A stretch of 64,000 bases of DNA from JBDTMT01 sp033764095 (GTDB lineage: Bacteria; Desulfobacterota; Binatia; HRBIN30; CADEER01): positions 28,120-92,119 of the forward strand of contig JANRJF010000034.1 of the NCBI GenBank assembly GCA_033764095.1, read 5' to 3'. The notes below the pieces were generated by a model, which did no database searches, was not told the DNA's origin, and was given only the letters and a program-made list of their open reading frames with translations. The first letter of the stretch is position 1. Every line of letters starts with the position of its first letter. A program made the position numbers and the translations under genes. Positions 61,101 through 64,000 of the stretch are shown piece by piece.

Positions 61101-61449
61101 GGCCCTCGGGGTGAAACGCGGCGACTGTAGCCTGCCGCCATCGGGGCGGGCAACCCCGCATATCGCCGACGTGCATAGCGTCGAAAGGAACGCCACGGAT
61201 GAACACAGACCCCGCCGCTCACCGCCCGATGAACACGGAGGCGGTACGGTCGACGAGCAGAGCCGTACTCTCCCACCGTCACAAGGTCAGAATCAGCGGG
61301 ACAGAATCGTAATGGGTGGGGAGAGGGCTCTGGGTTCATCTGGTGGAGTGGAGGCGGGGTCTGTGTTCATCCGTGTCGAGCAGTTCTGGATGAGCCGCAG
61401 GGTCGAGCTTGGCAACACCGCGCGGATGGCGGACAACGGTGACCGACGC
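61101..61449. other. 349-base gap between divergent genes
   Basis: Mostly filled by the inverted repeat at 61193-61376. A promoter for each divergent gene must lie here but I cannot place one. The frame of the TVP38 gene stays open far upstream, but that stretch looks like repeat rather than protein. Confidence 0.5.
61193..61376. repeat. Inverted word repeat, GATGAACACAG family, copy 2
   Basis: Left arm CCACGGATGAACACAGACCC (61193-61212, continues CGCC) and right arm GCGGGGTCTGTGTTCATCCGTG (61354-61376 region) are near-perfect complements over 23 bases. Between them are a second GATGAACACGG word (about 61228) and its partial complement TTCATC at 61335. Copy 1 is at 18892. Confidence 0.85.
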
Positions 61450-62100
61450 ATGGATCCGCTGCTCACCGCGCGCCGCCGCTTCGGCCTGTTGGTCGGCTTC
61501 ATCGCTCTCACCGCGACGATGGCGTTCCTGGTGCTGCGCCACGTGCCGCTGTCGGCCGAGGCGCTGCGCGAGGCGGTACTCGCCTGGGGACCGCTGGCGC
61601 CGCTCGCCTACATCGGGCTGGTGACGCTGCGGCCGATCATCTTCTTCCCCTCGGTGCTGCTGTTCATGGCCGCCGGGCTGGCGTTCGGCCCCTGGCTCGG
61701 CACGCTCTACGCCGTGATCGGCGGCGTGCTGGCGGCGCTGATCACCTTCCTGCTGGCGCGCGCGCTGGGGCGCGAGTTCATCCAGGCACGGCTGCCGGCG
61801 CGCCTGCAGCGCTTCCAGGACGCCGAGCTCGGCGCCGGCGTGGTCTTTCTGCTCAACCTCGTGCCGATCGTGCCGATCACCGCGGTGAACTACGGCGCCG
61901 GCCTGTCACGCGTGCCGCTCAGCCACTACACGCTGGCGGTGATCGGCGGCCTGACGCCGCGCGCCTTCGCCTACACCTACTTCGGCGACGCGTTGCTCAA
62001 TGCCGGCAGCGGCCAGCTGGCGATCGCCTTCGCGCTGCTCGCCGTGCTGGTGCTGCTGCCGGCGCTGTTCCGCAAGCGCTGGCTGAAACACTGGCAGTGA
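61450..62100 (+). CDS. TVP38/TMEM64-family (DedA-like) membrane protein
   Basis: 216 residues, about six helices. 'PIIFFPSVLLFMAAGLAFGP' followed by 'LGTLYAVIGGVLAALITFLL' and 'LLNLVPIVPITAVNYGAGLS' are the SNARE-associated/VTT-domain pattern of TVP38/DedA proteins, thought to be lipid scramblases or transport-linked. ATG 61450 was chosen; ATG 61426 and 61390 are also in frame and the N-terminus is uncertain. It diverges from the ligase operon across the repeat. No partner gene. Confidence 0.82.
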   Translation: MDPLLTARRRFGLLVGFIALTATMAFLVLRHVPLSAEALREAVLAWGPLAPLAYIGLVTLRPIIFFPSVLLFMAAGLAFGPWLGTLYAVIGGVLAALITFLLARALGREFIQARLPARLQRFQDAELGAGVVFLLNLVPIVPITAVNYGAGLSRVPLSHYTLAVIGGLTPRAFAYTYFGDALLNAGSGQLAIAFALLAVLVLLPALFRKRWLKHWQ

Positions 62101-62109
62101 CTCTCGACT

Positions 62110-62134
62110 TTCCCCCCTTTGAAAAAGGGGGGAA
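62110..62134. repeat. CCCCCTTTGAAAAAGGGGG hairpin, lone copy
   Basis: TTCCCCCC-TTTGAAAAA-GGGGGGAA, an 8-bp stem, in the gap between TVP38 and the convergent glycerol kinase-like gene. It is the inner palindrome of the long element at 21857 without its outer arms, and may act as a 3' structure for the TVP38 gene. Confidence 0.75.
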
Positions 62135-62169
62135 TCAGTGCCGTGCTCCCGATGACGAGCTGCCGACAT

Positions 62170-63639
62170 TCACGCCGGGCGCGGGCCGGCGCCGAGCCGC
62201 GCGGCGCCGACCGCCTGCTGCCAGGCGGTGAAGCGCGTCTCGCGCTCGTCGGCGCTGCCGCGCGGCTCGAAGATGCCGCCCGAGCGCCAGGCGCCGCGCA
62301 CGTCGTCGAGGCTGCGCCACACGCCAGTGGCGAGGCCGGTGAGATAGGCGGTGCCGAGCGCCGTCGCCTGCACGGTCTCCGGCCGCTCGACCGGATGGCC
62401 GAGCGTATCCGCCAGGCACTGCAGGAAGACGTCGTTGGCGGCGACGCCGCCGTCGATGCGCAGGCGCTCCGGCATCGCCGCGCCGGCGTCGGCGAGCAAC
62501 GCGGTGAGCACCTCGCGGGTGCGGTAGGCGATGCCCTCGAAGACGGCGCGAACGATGTGCGCGCGCGTCGTGCCGCGCGACAGGCCGCCGAGCACCGCGC
62601 GCCCGCCCGGATCCATGTATGGCGTGCCGAGCCCCTGAAACGCCGGCACCGCCCAGACGCCGCCGCTGTCCGGCACCGACGCCGCCAGCGGGCCGCACTC
62701 GGCCGCGTTGGCGATGATGCCGAGCCCGTCGCGCAGCCACTGCACCGCCGCGCCGGCGGTCATCACCGTGCCCTCCAGGCCGGTGCGGCGCTGGCCGGCG
62801 AGGCTCCAGAGAATGACCGGATAGGCGCCCTGCTGCGACAGCACCGGATACTCGCCGGTGTTCACGTCGACCATCGCCGAGGTGCCGAAGGTGATCTTCG
62901 CCGCGCCGACCTCGACGCCGAGCTCGCCGAACATCGCCGCCTGCTGATCGCCGGCGATGCCGGCCAGCGGTACCACCGCACCGAAGGCGCCTGCGTCGGT
63001 CTCGCCGCACACGCCGCTCGAGTCGACGATGCGCGGCATGATCGCCTCGGGCAGCAGCATCGGCGTCGTGCAGGTCGGATCCCAGCCGCCGCCGAGGTAG
63101 TCGTACAGGCCGGTGCACGAGGCGTTCGAGTGGTCGGTGGCGTGCACGCGCCCGCCGCTCAACTGCCACAGCAGCCAGCTGTCCATGGTGCCGAAGCACA
63201 GCTCGCCGGCCTCGGCGCGCGCCTGCAGGCCGCGCTCGCGCAGGATCCACTCGATCTTGGTCGCCGAGCACAGCGCGTTGGTGAACACGCCCTGCGACAG
63301 CAGCTCCTCGACGCGCGCCACGGTGCGGGTGTCCTGCCAGCTGATCGCCGGGTAGACCGGCTTGCCGGTGGCGCGCTCCCACACCACCGTGGTGGCACGC
63401 TGCACCGCGACGCCGACACCGGCGAGGTCGCCGGCCCTGATGCGCGCCGCCGCCAGCGCGTCGCCGATCACCCGCTGCGTCGCCGCCCAGATGCCGAGCG
63501 GATCCTGCTCCATCCAGCCGGAGCGCGGAAACGCCGCGCCGATCTCCTCGTACGCCGCGCCGCGCAGCTGGCTGTGCTCGTCGAACACCATGGCGCGCAC
63601 GCCGGTGGTGCCTTCGTCGATGGAGAGAACCAAAGGCAT
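62170..63639 (-). CDS. FGGY-family glycerol kinase-like carbohydrate kinase
   Basis: 489 residues. 'LVLSIDEGTTGVRAMVFDEH' is the N-terminal phosphate-binding loop, 'GIAGDQQAAMFGELGVEVGA' the glycerol-kinase GDQQAA motif, 'YPAISWQDTRTVARVEEL' the family's WQDxRT, and 'RIDGGVAANDVFLQCLADTL' the C-terminal nucleotide motif. This points to glycerol, but ATTVVWE (GlpK: ETTVVWD) and YPAISWQD (GlpK: NAIVWQD) differ, so another polyol is possible. ATG 63639 is preferred; a longer frame upstream runs into the CACAGAG repeat. The neighbouring ether-lipid-type oxidase gene supports a glycerol/DHAP role. Confidence 0.87.
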   Translation of the reverse strand: MPLVLSIDEGTTGVRAMVFDEHSQLRGAAYEEIGAAFPRSGWMEQDPLGIWAATQRVIGDALAAARIRAGDLAGVGVAVQRATTVVWERATGKPVYPAISWQDTRTVARVEELLSQGVFTNALCSATKIEWILRERGLQARAEAGELCFGTMDSWLLWQLSGGRVHATDHSNASCTGLYDYLGGGWDPTCTTPMLLPEAIMPRIVDSSGVCGETDAGAFGAVVPLAGIAGDQQAAMFGELGVEVGAAKITFGTSAMVDVNTGEYPVLSQQGAYPVILWSLAGQRRTGLEGTVMTAGAAVQWLRDGLGIIANAAECGPLAASVPDSGGVWAVPAFQGLGTPYMDPGGRAVLGGLSRGTTRAHIVRAVFEGIAYRTREVLTALLADAGAAMPERLRIDGGVAANDVFLQCLADTLGHPVERPETVQATALGTAYLTGLATGVWRSLDDVRGAWRSGGIFEPRGSADERETRFTAWQQAVGAARLGAGPRPA

Positions 63640-63646
63640 TGGAAGC

Positions 63647-63744
63647 TCACCACAGAGACACAGAGACACGGAGTCGGAAAAGGAGAATTCGTGAGCCCGG
63701 AAGCTCCGGACTTTCTTCTCCCTGACTCTGTGTCTGTGTGGTGA
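63647..63744. repeat. Inverted word repeat, CACAGAG family, copy 5
   Basis: Left arm TCACCACAGAGACACAGAGA and on (63647-63686) and right arm TTTCTTCTCCCTGACTCTGT and on (63712-63744) are complements over most of their length. A small CCGGAAGCTCCGG palindrome sits in the spacer. It lies between the oxidase stop and kinase start, both on the minus strand. Confidence 0.88.
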
Positions 63745-63747
63745 AGA

Positions 63748-64000
63748 TCATTCGGGCGGCAGCAGCACGCCGGGGTTCATGATGCCGAGCGGGTCGAGCG
63801 CCTGCTTCATGGCGCGCAGCAGATCCAGTGCGCTGCCGTGCTCGGCGGGCATCCACGGCGCGCGCAGGCGGCCGATGCCGTGGTGATGGCAGATGGTGCC
63901 GCCGACGCGCAGCGTCGCATCCATCGCCTGCTTCCAGCACTCCAGGTAGGTCGGCTCGGCGTCGGCGGGATCCTCCGGCTTGGCGACAAAGGTGAAGTAG
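63748..64000 (-). CDS. FAD-linked oxidase, alkyl-DHAP-synthase-like, C-terminal end (truncated by window end)
   Basis: Only the last 83 residues are visible, with the TGA at 63748-63750. 'YFTFVAKPEDPADAEPTYLE' begins the visible part; 'GGTICHHHGIGRLRAPWM' is the C-terminal active-site His run (HHHG-I-G) of FAD-linked oxidases in the form found in alkyldihydroxyacetonephosphate synthase; 'PLGIMNPGVLLPPE' ends it. It would belong to ether-lipid or a related oxidase pathway. The FAD domain lies outside the window. The kinase gene follows on the same strand beyond the repeat at 63647. Confidence 0.75.
   Translation of the reverse strand, partial: YFTFVAKPEDPADAEPTYLECWKQAMDATLRVGGTICHHHGIGRLRAPWMPAEHGSALDLLRAMKQALDPLGIMNPGVLLPPE

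Overview
This is a high-GC window (by eye about 70% G+C) of bacterial chromosome. It is dense with ordinary single-copy genes, and I found no rRNA, tRNA, transposase, integrase or phage gene. RND efflux, TolC, DUF4410 lipoprotein, cytochrome P450, AidB-type acyl-CoA dehydrogenase, TP-rich linkers, thrombospondin type-3 repeats and MYXO-CTERM-like C-terminal tags together suggest an uncultured Gram-negative soil or water bacterium of the old Deltaproteobacteria, perhaps Binatota. That placement is inference from gene style only.

Layout. 1-2.9 kb: end of an RND pump, TolC-family channel and a small lipoprotein. 2.9-14.8 kb: exported proteins (a duplicated repeat protein, a sulfatase-fold protein lacking its active site, a cohesin-like anchored protein, a dicarboxylate symporter and a 1730-residue calcium-binding-type repeat protein). 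14.8-31.5 kb: mostly oxidative and small-molecule metabolism (flavin disulfide reductase, ABM monooxygenase, Ni/Co-type transporter, P450, SDR, AidB, NAD-epimerase, sterol-desaturase-family enzyme, M15-like peptidase, D-aminoacylase, GNAT, SYLF protein, DoxX, MAPEG, VOC). 31.5-40.3 kb: LysR regulator divergent from a serine hydroxymethyltransferase, then three tandem Asp-box propeller paralogues. 40.3-43.8 kb: HAD phosphatase, a zinc-metallopeptidase/ATP-grasp pair and an NTF2-like protein. 43.8-49.8 kb: a two-gene operon of a patatin phospholipase and a 1393-residue membrane protein with Cache-like sensor regions. 50-57.5 kb: PdxH, a three-gene two-component operon, an overlapping SAM-hydrolase/site-2-protease/dCMP-deaminase operon and an ankyrin lipoprotein. 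57.7-64 kb: small secreted protein, GT-C mannosyltransferase-like protein, glutamate-cysteine ligase, TVP38 protein, glycerol kinase-like enzyme and the end of an alkyl-DHAP-synthase-like oxidase.

The most striking feature is not a gene. About twenty gene boundaries carry elements built from short repeated DNA 'words' (for example GATGAGC, CACAGAG, TTAGGCTG, CACGACAC, CCGGTGA, GAACACAG, CCCCCTTTGAAAAA). In most cases one arm is followed, after a spacer of 0-140 bp, by its reverse complement. At least ten word families share this architecture. The arms lie at stop codons or just before starts, and in several places they have become coding or translation signals: the Shine-Dalgarno and signal peptide of the 2064 lipoprotein, the N-termini of the epimerase (21960) and SHMT (32461), the C-terminus of DoxX (29347), and three TAG stop codons. 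The patatin/Cache-like operon and the peptidase/ATP-grasp pair are the best candidates for unusual protein systems.
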